From Bin80 sp965208025 (GTDB lineage Bacteria > Bacteroidota > Rhodothermia > Rhodothermales > Bin80): 64,000 nt of DNA. Positions 19,036 to 28,000 of the stretch are shown one piece after another (position 1 is the stretch's first letter; every line of letters begins with the position of its first letter). The stretch lies in assembly GCA_965208025.1 (NCBI GenBank), contig OZ242302.1:2914001-2978000 (forward strand). The letters are read 5' to 3'. The position numbers and the translations under genes were made by a program. The notes under the pieces were generated by a model, which was given only the letters and a program-made list of their open reading frames with translations, was not told the origin of the DNA and made no database searches.

Positions 19036-19799
19036 TTTGGGGATGGGGGTGTTTCTTGTTTTGACATACTACCAAGTAGCGCACAGAAAGTTGAAATAAC
19101 CTAAAGCAATCTCAAGCACTCATACGCACGCTATACACAATATACAGAAAGGTTCCATATAGAAAGGTTCCCATAAATAGTCGCGATTCCTTACATTTGC
19201 CCTTGCATCAATGCCCAAGTATCCGATAGGCGGGTTGCTTGTCGAATACAATAGTCGTCAACAAGTGCGGGACCGCTACCTGCACTGATGAATAGGCAAG
19301 ACATCTCTTGACTGCACTTATCCAGATGCAGAGCTTCTTGGGTATGATGCACACCCGACACCCCTTCTGGCGAAATTTGCAATACAATCAATTAACCAGA
19401 GAGATAGAATGCTAAGAGAATCACACTTTTGCCTACATGGTGTTTTTCGCGACACCAGGATATTCGTAACTCGGCCAACTGCACGAACGAATCGCAGACT
19501 TTATCCTCTTGAATAACGGAACGACCCTGCGTACGATACAAGATTCCAACGACGCATACGCAATCTTTTGACGGAAGAGCAAATGTACTGAATACTCTCA
19601 CAATCAACTATATGGATTTGATTGGCAATGGCGTCTCATAGCGCAGTACAGGTTCTTTCTAGATGTTGACAAAACATCTCGACAACGTTCCTAATTTTCT
19701 TGATCCGCATCTTTCCAAGACGAATCATGTACGTTTCTATGGTTTCCTCCAGCTCATAGCAATGGTTCATATTCCCAAAAATTACGGTAGGACGTTTGT
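19036..19799. other. Decayed intergenic region
   Basis: About 760 bases. Two abutting same-frame minus ORFs (19392-19607 and 19191-19391) are separated by one stop and have no recognisable domain; they might be a dead gene. The segment 19572-19645 is a copy of the DUF262 gene's start. A short minus frame near 19648-19755 (starts MNHCYELEETIETYM) is helical but unrecognised. Confidence 0.4.
19572..19645 (+). pseudogene. Truncated copy of the DUF262 gene 5' end
   Basis: Reads RANVLNTLTINYMDLIGNG, identical at protein level to residues 3-21 of the DUF262 protein at 16389-18098, with silent base differences, then breaks off. It is a remnant of a second DUF262 gene or of a duplication of the locus. 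Confidence 0.75.
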
Positions 19800-20459
19800 T
19801 TAGTTCTGTTGAAAGTATATTTTCAAATATAACCCTGTGTATTCTACGGTTAGATCGGCAACTGTATTAACGATCAGGTCAGCTTGCTTCAAGGAGTCGG
19901 GAGGATTCGTTGTTCTGACGGCAATGACCTGCGCGCCCGCAGACTGGCCAGACATCACTCCTGCTGGAGCGTCCTCAATGACTACACAACGCTCAATCTG
20001 CTGATTGAGCCCCCAAGCAGCCCGAAGGTATGGATAGGGAGCAGGTTTTCCTACACCAATGTCATCGCCGCTGACAAATATGTTCGGCATAGGCAGTGCT
20101 GATAGTTGAAGCATCTGGATGGCAGATGCCCGAGGAGCACTGGTGGCAATGGCCCATCGGCTCAGAGGAAGATTATGAAGAAGTGATGCAGCACCCGGAA
20201 ATGAACGCACATCATCAAGATTCTTACTTGCAAGTAATCCGTCTCTGTATGCTTCCGCCTCAGTAAGGGCATTCAAATGGGGGGCAACGATCCGAATGGT
20301 CTCGGAGACCGGTCTACCGTGATGAACTTCCAAAATGTGTGCGTAAGAAATATCCCGCTGTCGAGCCCAGATTCGCCACTGTTGTTCGTAGATATGATTA
20401 GAGTCCAAGAGAACCCCATCCAGATCAAACAGGATCGCATCGCAGGTCAGAGAGAGCAT
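19800..20459 (-). CDS. HAD-superfamily phosphatase (beta-phosphoglucomutase/sugar-phosphatase-like)
   Basis: About 219 residues from the ATG at 20459. Motif I DAILFDLDGVLLDS, motif II ATSAPRA (Ser/Thr), motif III/IV KPAPYPYLRAA and VIEDAPAGVMSGQSAGAQVIAV are all present, with an alpha-helical cap between motifs I and II: HAD subfamily IA, similar to sugar-phosphate phosphatases. A longer frame starts at 20549, but its first 30 residues are unlike the family. It is divergent from the aminotransferase (start 20594), so the two share a 134-base promoter region. Confidence 0.9.
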   Translation of the reverse strand: MLSLTCDAILFDLDGVLLDSNHIYEQQWRIWARQRDISYAHILEVHHGRPVSETIRIVAPHLNALTEAEAYRDGLLASKNLDDVRSFPGAASLLHNLPLSRWAIATSAPRASAIQMLQLSALPMPNIFVSGDDIGVGKPAPYPYLRAAWGLNQQIERCVVIEDAPAGVMSGQSAGAQVIAVRTTNPPDSLKQADLIVNTVADLTVEYTGLYLKIYFQQN

Positions 20460-20593
20460 GTTGATGAAAGAGAATGAATGGACCAATTTAACGAAAGGCA
20501 CCGGAGAACGATACAATTTCTGAGGATTGTTATACTGGACACCACTCAAAGTTTAGTATCTTTGCGCTCTCCACTCCACTAAATTCCAGACCT

Positions 20594-21760
20594 GTGACCA
20601 TCCCCTCTCGATCAGATCGAATGCTGTCCGTACAAATGCCCGTCATGGGCTTTGTTGCGGATCTTATACGGGAGAATCCAGAGACGATTTCTCTTGGACA
20701 GGGAGTCGTTCATTATGGCCCACCCACCTCTGCACTTGATGCCGTAGCAGAGGCGATTACCTCTCCTGATACGCATGGCTACGGTTATGTCATCGGGAAA
20801 CCAGAACTCCGAACTGCATGTGCTAAAAAATTGTTCGCCGAAAATCATCTGGACTCCGGGTATGAAGTTGTGGTGACGGCAGGAAGTAATATGGCGTTCT
20901 TTGCATCGCTGTTAGCCGTTACCAGCCCAGAAGATGAGGTGATCCTTCTCGTACCATACTACTTCAACCATGAAATGGCCACCCGAATCGCTGGATGTAC
21001 GCCCGTATTGGTTACCCTTAACGATTCATTGACCCCAGACTTAGGGGCAATCCAGCGTGCAATCACACCTCGGACCCGCGCTCTAGTTACAATCTCTCCC
21101 AATAATCCAACAGGTGTCGTATACGCCCCAGATACGCTTCGGGCAATCAACGACTTGTGTGCGAAGCATGGAATTTATCACATGTCAGACGAGGCCTATG
21201 AATACTTCACGTTTGAAGGTGTCAAACATTATTCCCCTGGAAGTGCATCAGGGTCCCATGCGCACACCATCTCGCTATTTTCGATGAGCAAAGCTTATGG
21301 GATGGCAGGTTGGAGGTTGGGATATATGGCGGTTCCTCCACATATTCTGGCAGATATTCGAAAAATTCAAGATACGAATCAGATTTGTCCAGCAATGCTG
21401 AGCCAAGTGGCAGCATTGGCAGCACTTGAAGAGGGAGCCAGCTACTGCAAGCAATACTTGAAGTTAATGGCTGATGTGCGTGCAATGGTATTGAAGAGGC
21501 TACACTCTATTCGGGCTCCGGTGACAGTTTCCCCCTCTAATGGCGCCTTTTATTTTCTTCTGTCCGTAGATACATCACTTGATGCTAAGGAACTGGTCAC
21601 ACGTCTCATTCGGGAATACAATGTCGCTACTATTCCTGGAGGTACATTTGGCATGGAGGGAGGTACCTATCTTCGAATTGCCTATGGTGCACTGCAGATG
21701 TCCACCTTAACGGAAGCACTGGACCGCTTGGTCAATGGTCTCGAGGCATTGACCGGCTAA
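20594..21760 (+). CDS. PLP-dependent class I/II aminotransferase
   Basis: 388 residues. Fold-type I aminotransferase: SLGQGVVHYGPP near the N-terminus, NNPTGVVY (PLP/carboxylate contacts), SDEAYEYF (PLP-binding Asp), and SMSKAYGMAGWRLGY with the Schiff-base Lys; the C-terminal LRIAYG holds the substrate-carboxylate Arg. It is closest in style to aspartate/methionine/kynurenine aminotransferases; the exact amino acid is uncertain. The start is GTG at 20594, or possibly the in-frame ATG at 20621. Confidence 0.92.
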   Translation: MTIPSRSDRMLSVQMPVMGFVADLIRENPETISLGQGVVHYGPPTSALDAVAEAITSPDTHGYGYVIGKPELRTACAKKLFAENHLDSGYEVVVTAGSNMAFFASLLAVTSPEDEVILLVPYYFNHEMATRIAGCTPVLVTLNDSLTPDLGAIQRAITPRTRALVTISPNNPTGVVYAPDTLRAINDLCAKHGIYHMSDEAYEYFTFEGVKHYSPGSASGSHAHTISLFSMSKAYGMAGWRLGYMAVPPHILADIRKIQDTNQICPAMLSQVAALAALEEGASYCKQYLKLMADVRAMVLKRLHSIRAPVTVSPSNGAFYFLLSVDTSLDAKELVTRLIREYNVATIPGGTFGMEGGTYLRIAYGALQMSTLTEALDRLVNGLEALTG

Positions 21761-21842
21761 CCTTAGAAGCCGTAACACGATCGTCAGTCATGGGGAATAG
21801 GCCAGCGGAAGATCATTGCTTGGATCAGGTACTGATCGGGGG

Positions 21843-23147
21843 TTAACCCCCAACTTGAGGCTCAGGTAGTTCGGGCATTTGATCCAAAATATTCTGAAGT
21901 TTATTCTTGGCTAAACGTGCATTTTCATCCAGTGAGGTATTATCCAGGGGTTGTAATTCATCTGGATCTTCGGACCAGTTAACAAACTTACCATTACCAT
22001 AAAGCTTCCAGGTGTGGTCTTGCGCCCAACGCGCAGGCACTCGGAGCCTCCATCTTGGATCGTAATGGCAATAAATCCAGTCACGCGTAGTATCCGGTTG
22101 ACCGATCAATTGGCCATAAAAACTGAGCCCATCTACGGGATGATCATCTGGAAGACTGTTTCCAGTAACATCCATCAGAGTTGGCAGAAAATCTGTGAAG
22201 TCTATTAGGGCATCATTTACAGTGCCGGGTTCAATGGTTCCGGGCCAATAGGCAATGAGTGGGACATGTGTACCAGACGCAATATGCAACCCTTTTCCGC
22301 CCTGAATCGAGCCAGTCTCGTGTTGAGATAAGATACCACGATTGGTTCCGTTGTCTGTGGTAAATAGCACCAGTGTTCGCCGGTCAAGTCCTAATTCATG
22401 GAGCTTGCTGGTGATGCGACCAACTAAGTGGTCTGTATAACTGATCATCGGTGCAAAGTAGGACGTATCACTGTATGTGGTAGCACCATCAAAACGATCG
22501 TAATCGGAGTGATTAGGTGGAGGTAAAAATGGATCATGTGGTAGGGCCATCGGGAAGTACAAAAAGAACGGTTGGTCTTGATGCCGATCAAAATACTCTT
22601 CTATATAATCTGTAAATAGATCGGGTCCATATGCATCAGGAAATACCTCAGGTTGTTGGCCAGAGTAGTGAACTAAGGGAGATTTATAGCGGCTTTCTCG
22701 CTGAGTGAAGTGCCACAGGGCAAATTCATCAAAGCCTGCTTCCCCGGGAGTTGCACCACCGCGCCCGGCCAACTCTCTATGTCTCGCACTCCCGTACAAC
22801 TGCCACTTGCCAGCAACCCCTGTTGCATAACCGGCGGATTGTAGCCAGTGCGCAAATGTGCGCTCGCTCGGATCCAGAAGCCCAAACCCGATATAATTGC
22901 GAAAATTATATTTTCCTGTCATGATCTGGACTCTTGAAGGAGTGCATAGGGGAGTAGAGAATGCGTGAGTAAAGCGCATCCCGAATGCAGCAAGCGAATC
23001 CAGATGGGGCGTTTCATAACTCAAACTTCCATTAACACCCAGCGTCTCATAGCCCATATCGTCTGCCATAATTAGTACAATATTGGGTGGGAGTTCAGAT
23101 CTGCAGGAAGCAATCAGAAGGATCAGAGGTATCAATCGAACAATCAT
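21843..23147 (-). CDS. Sulfatase, lipoprotein
   Basis: About 434 residues. The start at 23147 gives a lipoprotein signal ending LLIASC, so the enzyme is probably anchored at the cell surface or in the periplasm. Sulfatase motifs: PNIVLIMADDMGYE (metal-binding Asp pair), CTPSRVQIMTG (the Cys to be converted to formylglycine), GKWQLYG, FTTDNGTN. It hydrolyses sulfate esters, probably from sulfated glycans. It ends next to a perfect GGGGGTTAACCCCC palindrome (21838-21851) that overlaps the stop codon. No sulfatase-maturing enzyme is in the window. Confidence 0.93.
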   Translation of the reverse strand: MIVRLIPLILLIASCRSELPPNIVLIMADDMGYETLGVNGSLSYETPHLDSLAAFGMRFTHAFSTPLCTPSRVQIMTGKYNFRNYIGFGLLDPSERTFAHWLQSAGYATGVAGKWQLYGSARHRELAGRGGATPGEAGFDEFALWHFTQRESRYKSPLVHYSGQQPEVFPDAYGPDLFTDYIEEYFDRHQDQPFFLYFPMALPHDPFLPPPNHSDYDRFDGATTYSDTSYFAPMISYTDHLVGRITSKLHELGLDRRTLVLFTTDNGTNRGILSQHETGSIQGGKGLHIASGTHVPLIAYWPGTIEPGTVNDALIDFTDFLPTLMDVTGNSLPDDHPVDGLSFYGQLIGQPDTTRDWIYCHYDPRWRLRVPARWAQDHTWKLYGNGKFVNWSEDPDELQPLDNTSLDENARLAKNKLQNILDQMPELPEPQVGG

Positions 23148-23346
23148 GGTATGCAGGGCAATGTGTCTCTGGAAGTTAAACAATTATGGGCAAAACTACT
23201 TTAACAAGCGTGGTCTTATTCGTTAGTCCCCAGATACAGTCCCAAGTCACACCTGCAGATAATACTCGTATTGACATGTCCATGAAGACTTTAGGGAGTG
23301 CGTCATGCGGAGGGTGTACGACAACAGTCAAGTATTATTATATGAA

Positions 23347-24779
23347 GGCTCTTCGCACTTAAGAGTGGGTTAATTGATTTCGGTAGCCTTCTGGATACAT
23401 ATCCAACCCTCCGAGATAGAAGTAAATCGCAGTGGCGAACCGCTGTTTATTTCGGTATCCCCGGGCACGGACCTTGATGCTTTTGATCCCACTATTGATA
23501 CTTTCCGCAGGCCCATTGCTGGCCTTAAGAGCGATGGCATTGATGATCCCCCATAGATGTTTTTTGACGGTCTTAGCGGCCTCTTTCATGGGAGTAAGTC
23601 TACAGCGCATGGCCCAACTCAACCAACGCGTCCAACCTTTGCGTGCCCAGGTTCGACTCGTATAGTGCCAGAGCCTCTGGGACAGGTCTTTGATCGCCCA
23701 AGCCCGAGCGGTTCTCAGCGAACTCTTCTTTAACGCTTGGAATCGTTTCTTTTGCTTGACCGACATATTCTGCGGATTGGTCAGCCATACATACTTGGTC
23801 CCTGTGAGATCCAGACTCCCTTCCTTCCGCAATTCACGATTCTCCTGTTTCCAAACTTTATCTACTGCACCTCCTATATATCTGGCTACATGAAAGCGAT
23901 CAAATGCAATCTTTGTTTCTGCGTCAGGAACCCATTTGAGTGTAGCGGAGATGAATGCGGGCCACATATCCATACTCAAGCTTTTGAGGGCTTTCAGTTG
24001 CGCAGGGGAACGGGAAGACTGGGCGAAGTACTTCGCCGAATAGCTTTCCAGACTTTCTTTCTTCTGTTCATCCGCGACATGCAACACATTCCCCGTTTTT
24101 GGATTCCCCACTATCGTAACGTAGTTGTGCCCTTTTGTAAAGGCAATTTCATCCACACAAATGTGTTCCGTCTTCTCTTCCTCTCTACGAGCAAGCCCTC
24201 GCTTGACTGCACGTTCCATGATATTGGAGATCATTCTCCAACTCACCTTCAGTCGAGTTGCCACCGTGGATAGACTGCCCGCATCCTCGGACCAGTCAAT
24301 CACACGCGCCTCAAATCCGGTCGTAAACTGTACCCGCGCATCCGCCCATGGCACCGATACCGTCTTGATCCCATGCTCCGAACACTGCACGCGAGGAACC
24401 CTCGCTACCACATGAGTGTGATAGTTACAGATTCGCGTATGACGCCACTTCCGACGACGATGGTCGTAACCCGGACAGGCCTTCCCACACTCGGGACAAC
24501 GTAACACCAAATCCTCTGAATAGATGACATGGATCTCCGCCGTCAACTCCTCGGAATCATAGGTGATCTCCGATACCTCCCACGAAGAGCCTATACCGAA
24601 GAGCTCACTAAGATCTTGAATTTGTATCGCCATGAATCGATCAATTGGTTGATTGGTTAATGAAAATGGATCGTGTATCTACCCATAAAATAAACATCAA
24701 AATCGACTCTGAACCTAATCCATCTCATGACCGTTCCCCCTAATTCTGGGGCCTTGCCCACTTAAAAAGCTGTAGACCC
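23347..24779 (-). mobile_element. ISL3-family insertion sequence
   Basis: A 1.43-kb element bounded by imperfect inverted repeats: left GGCTCTTCGCACTTAAGAG, right (opposite strand) GGGTCTACAGCTTTTTAAG, both continuing into GTGGG. This is the GGCTCTT-type end of ISL3 elements. The transposase stop lies within the left repeat. I could not find a matching 8-base target duplication. Confidence 0.85.
23359..24633 (-). CDS. ISL3-family transposase
   Basis: 424 residues. N-terminal zinc-ribbon CPECGKACPGYDHRRRKWRH, HTH region (VATRLKVSWRMISNIM), DDE core with ICVDEIAF (first Asp), SLSMDMWPAF (second Asp) and NGPAESINSGIK (Glu) in the DDE_Tnp_ISL3 order. Full length and intact, so the element may be active. 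A second ISL3-type end, without a transposase, occurs at about 42485. Confidence 0.94.
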   Translation of the reverse strand: MAIQIQDLSELFGIGSSWEVSEITYDSEELTAEIHVIYSEDLVLRCPECGKACPGYDHRRRKWRHTRICNYHTHVVARVPRVQCSEHGIKTVSVPWADARVQFTTGFEARVIDWSEDAGSLSTVATRLKVSWRMISNIMERAVKRGLARREEEKTEHICVDEIAFTKGHNYVTIVGNPKTGNVLHVADEQKKESLESYSAKYFAQSSRSPAQLKALKSLSMDMWPAFISATLKWVPDAETKIAFDRFHVARYIGGAVDKVWKQENRELRKEGSLDLTGTKYVWLTNPQNMSVKQKKRFQALKKSSLRTARAWAIKDLSQRLWHYTSRTWARKGWTRWLSWAMRCRLTPMKEAAKTVKKHLWGIINAIALKASNGPAESINSGIKSIKVRARGYRNKQRFATAIYFYLGGLDMYPEGYRNQLTHS

Positions 24780-25068
24780 TCCAAACGAAGAGAGCCACTG
24801 AATCACTGAGACAAACGTTTCAACTGGCTGAAATGCACGCATGAACTAATAGACTTACAAGAATCCTTCACAAAACAGATCCAACAACCTCACTAGCACC
24901 GATTCGGAAGTGTGGATCCCAACTGAAAAAGAAACGATCCCACACGAAAGTTGGGTAGAACCTACAATTAACATCAAAATTGGTTCTGAACCGAATTCAT
25001 CATATATCCGTTAATTCCGAGTTTGACACTCCACTCACTCACTCACAAAGTTCAATCCCCTAATTGGT
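24780..25068. repeat. Leader of the giant helicase gene with half of an imperfect direct repeat
   Basis: No gene. A segment of about 48 bases at 24966-25013 (AACATCAAAATTGGTTCTGA...) repeats imperfectly a segment at 24688-24735 near the inner edge of the ISL3 right end (AACATCAAAATCGACTCTGA...). The copies are in direct orientation. Confidence 0.5.
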
Positions 25069-28000
25069 ATGGAAGGGTACAAAGAAAACACAAAACTAAA
25101 GTTACAGCTTGATTCGGCATACCGTGTAAACTTCGCATCAGCTCAGAACAATATCCCGGTAATTAAGAATTTGATACTCGTCAATGAAGATGATGAACCG
25201 ATTCCCAACCTTGAAGTCTTCTTGCGAATTGATCCCCCAGTAATTGCTCCAAAACACTGGAAATTTGATCTACTGCTTCCAGGAAGACGAGAAGTGCAAG
25301 ATCTGGATACGCCGCTGGATATTGAACATCTTCGGAGGCTAAACGAGGCAGAAATTGGGACTATAACCATTTCTGCATCCAAAAATGGTGTAATTCTTGT
25401 TGAGGAACAGCATCGCATAGAACTGCTGGCAAAAGATGAATGGGGAGGGCTGCAAGAGATGGCCCAACTTATCGCAGCTTATGTTTCTCCAAACGATCAA
25501 GCTATCTCGGAGATTCTCAAAAATGCTTCCAATCTACTCTTACAGGATGGGCATAAGCATTCCCTCGAGGGATATCAATCGGGGGATCCTAAACGTGCAT
25601 GGATGATTGCTGCATCAATCTGGTCAGCCATCACAAAAATGGGACTCACCTACACAAACGCGCCTGCTTCGTTTGAGCGCGAAGGACAAAAGATTCGTGG
25701 ACCAATTCAGATAAGGGACGAAGGCTTGGCCACTTGCCTTGATACTGCCCTCCTCTTTGCAGGGGCATGGGAAGCAGCAGGGTTGAACAGCGCTATTCTC
25801 TTTTCAGAGGGGCACGCATTCTCAGGCTTCTGGATTGTTCCTAAAGATTTTGGGAAGGTTACTGAATCTGATCCTGTCACAATTCGAAAAGCGATACAGG
25901 CCTTGGAGTTCTTCTGCGTGGAAACAACACTCGTTACTCAGAAACCAGCAGTACAATTTGACATAGCTCTGGAAGCAGGTCGTGGACATGTGAGAGAACA
26001 ACACGAAGATGAGTTTGAGCTTGCCATTGATCTTCCGCGGGCTAGGTCAGCAAAGATTAGGCCGCTGGCAAGTCATCAGCCTCATACAGAAGCGGGAACC
26101 AGTTCCGCTGATATGCTACCTGCAGAGCTTCCTAAACCCGGCGATCTTGGTCTCCTACCAAAGCAATCCTTTGATTTAAAACCTGACAATCCAAATGGAC
26201 GAATTGAACGCTGGCAAAGCAAACTCTTGGATCTCTCACTCAGAAACCACCTCCTAAATTTCCGAAGTACGAAGCAGTCGGTTCCATGCAAAGTTCCCAG
26301 CATCGGAACACTTGAAGATGAGTTGGCTGATGGCCGAAAGTTCAAATTGTTTCCCCTATTTGAAGACCATCCAATTGGCGAACGGCGCGTCACAGCAGAA
26401 GAAAAAGAAGAAATCATTGGATCTGCGGTGAACCATGCATTTGATAAGAGACAGATCTCTATTCTGCTTGACAAGCGAGAAATGGAGAAAAGATTGGTGA
26501 ATATTCACAGAAAAGCTAAAAGTGATCTGCTAGAAGGCGGGACCAACACGCTCTACATCGCTGCAGGATTTCTAAGATGGCAAAGGGAGGCTGATAAAAA
26601 AATCTGCCGCGCGCCTCTTCTGTTAGTTCCGATCAAATTGTCAAGGAGTTCGGTGAGATCTCCCTTCAAGATTGAGCATTACGGTGATGAAGTTCGATTC
26701 AATTTGACACTCCTTGAATTTCTAAAACAAGATTTTGGGCTTCTGCTTCCAGATCTTGCAGGGGAATTGCCAAGGGACAAGAGTGGGATAAATCTTCCTA
26801 TGATATTTGATTACCTGCGTTCAAAAGTTCGAGACATAAGAGGGTTTGAGGTAATTGAAGAAGTTGAAATATCCACATTCTCGTTTGCGAAGTACCTGAT
26901 GTGGAAGGATCTAGTTGACCGAACGGATCAATTGAAGAACAATAGACTGGTTGCACACCTCATTGATAATCATGAAGTTGAGTTCAAGGATAGTTTACAA
27001 CAATCGTTAACTCCCTCTGATCTTGACAAACAGGTAATCCCAAGGGATATATTTACCCCTCTATTAGCAGACAGTTCTCAACTTACTGCCATCCTTGATT
27101 CAGTCAACGGTCGAAACTTTTTGCTGATTGGGCCTCCAGGAACAGGTAAAAGCCAGACAATCGCAAACTTAATTTGCCAGTGTCTTGCAAAGGGGAAGAC
27201 TGTTCTTTTTGTGGCAGAGAAGTCTGCTGCTCTAAATGTCGTACACAGACGTCTTAAGGCATATGGATTAAATGAAGCAATTCTTGAATTACACTCAAAT
27301 AAGACGGACCGTAGACGAGTCCTTGACCAATTAGTACGTAACTGGAATCGGACAGTGAGCCATGACAGTAAGAAGTGGAAATCTGTTAATAAAGGACTTG
27401 CCAGAGTACGAGATCAATTGAACACATACATCTCCCAACTCCACGAGAAGGGAACACAAGGATTCTCGGTCTTTGAAGCGATCGGTTGGGTTACATCCAC
27501 AACGTCCGATCTTCAACTTAATTTTGATCATAAGGATTGCCATGATGTAAAGACCTTCCAGTTTTTGGAAGAGACAGTTATAAGGCTTGGTCAAACGTTC
27601 AGCGTCATTTCTGACGGTCCCCAATTAGCAATAATTAACGGAACAGATTGGTCTCATGATTGGCAAAACAAATTAGTGAAAGCCGCTCAGCAACTTCGTG
27701 AGAACTTGCAGAAACAGAAAAAGGTTGCAGAAAAGTTGTCGGATTTTCTCGGACTTGTGTCCGATTCAGAAGTCTCGCCAGAAAGACGTAAGCATCTAGA
27801 TTTTTTCTCTGATCGAGTCGCTGTTGGTGCGCAAGATCTATCCCAAGTTCCAGACTTATCCCATACTCAACTCGTAGAGTATGTCTCTCAACTTAGATCT
27901 GACCTGAATGAAATTGAAAAGCAGAAACAATCACTTAATGCACATTTTCCAGAGGATCAGATCAATAGAATGCCGCTTGACAGGATTGATGTTGATTGGC

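Noticed and set aside
19191..19607. One gene of about 138 codons on the minus strand broken by a stop
   Set aside because: Two same-frame pieces abut, but no family is recognisable and the 5' piece overlaps the DUF262 remnant in antisense.
21838..21851. Terminator at the GGGGGTTAACCCCC palindrome
   Set aside because: The palindrome has no loop or U-run and overlaps the stop codon; not a credible terminator.
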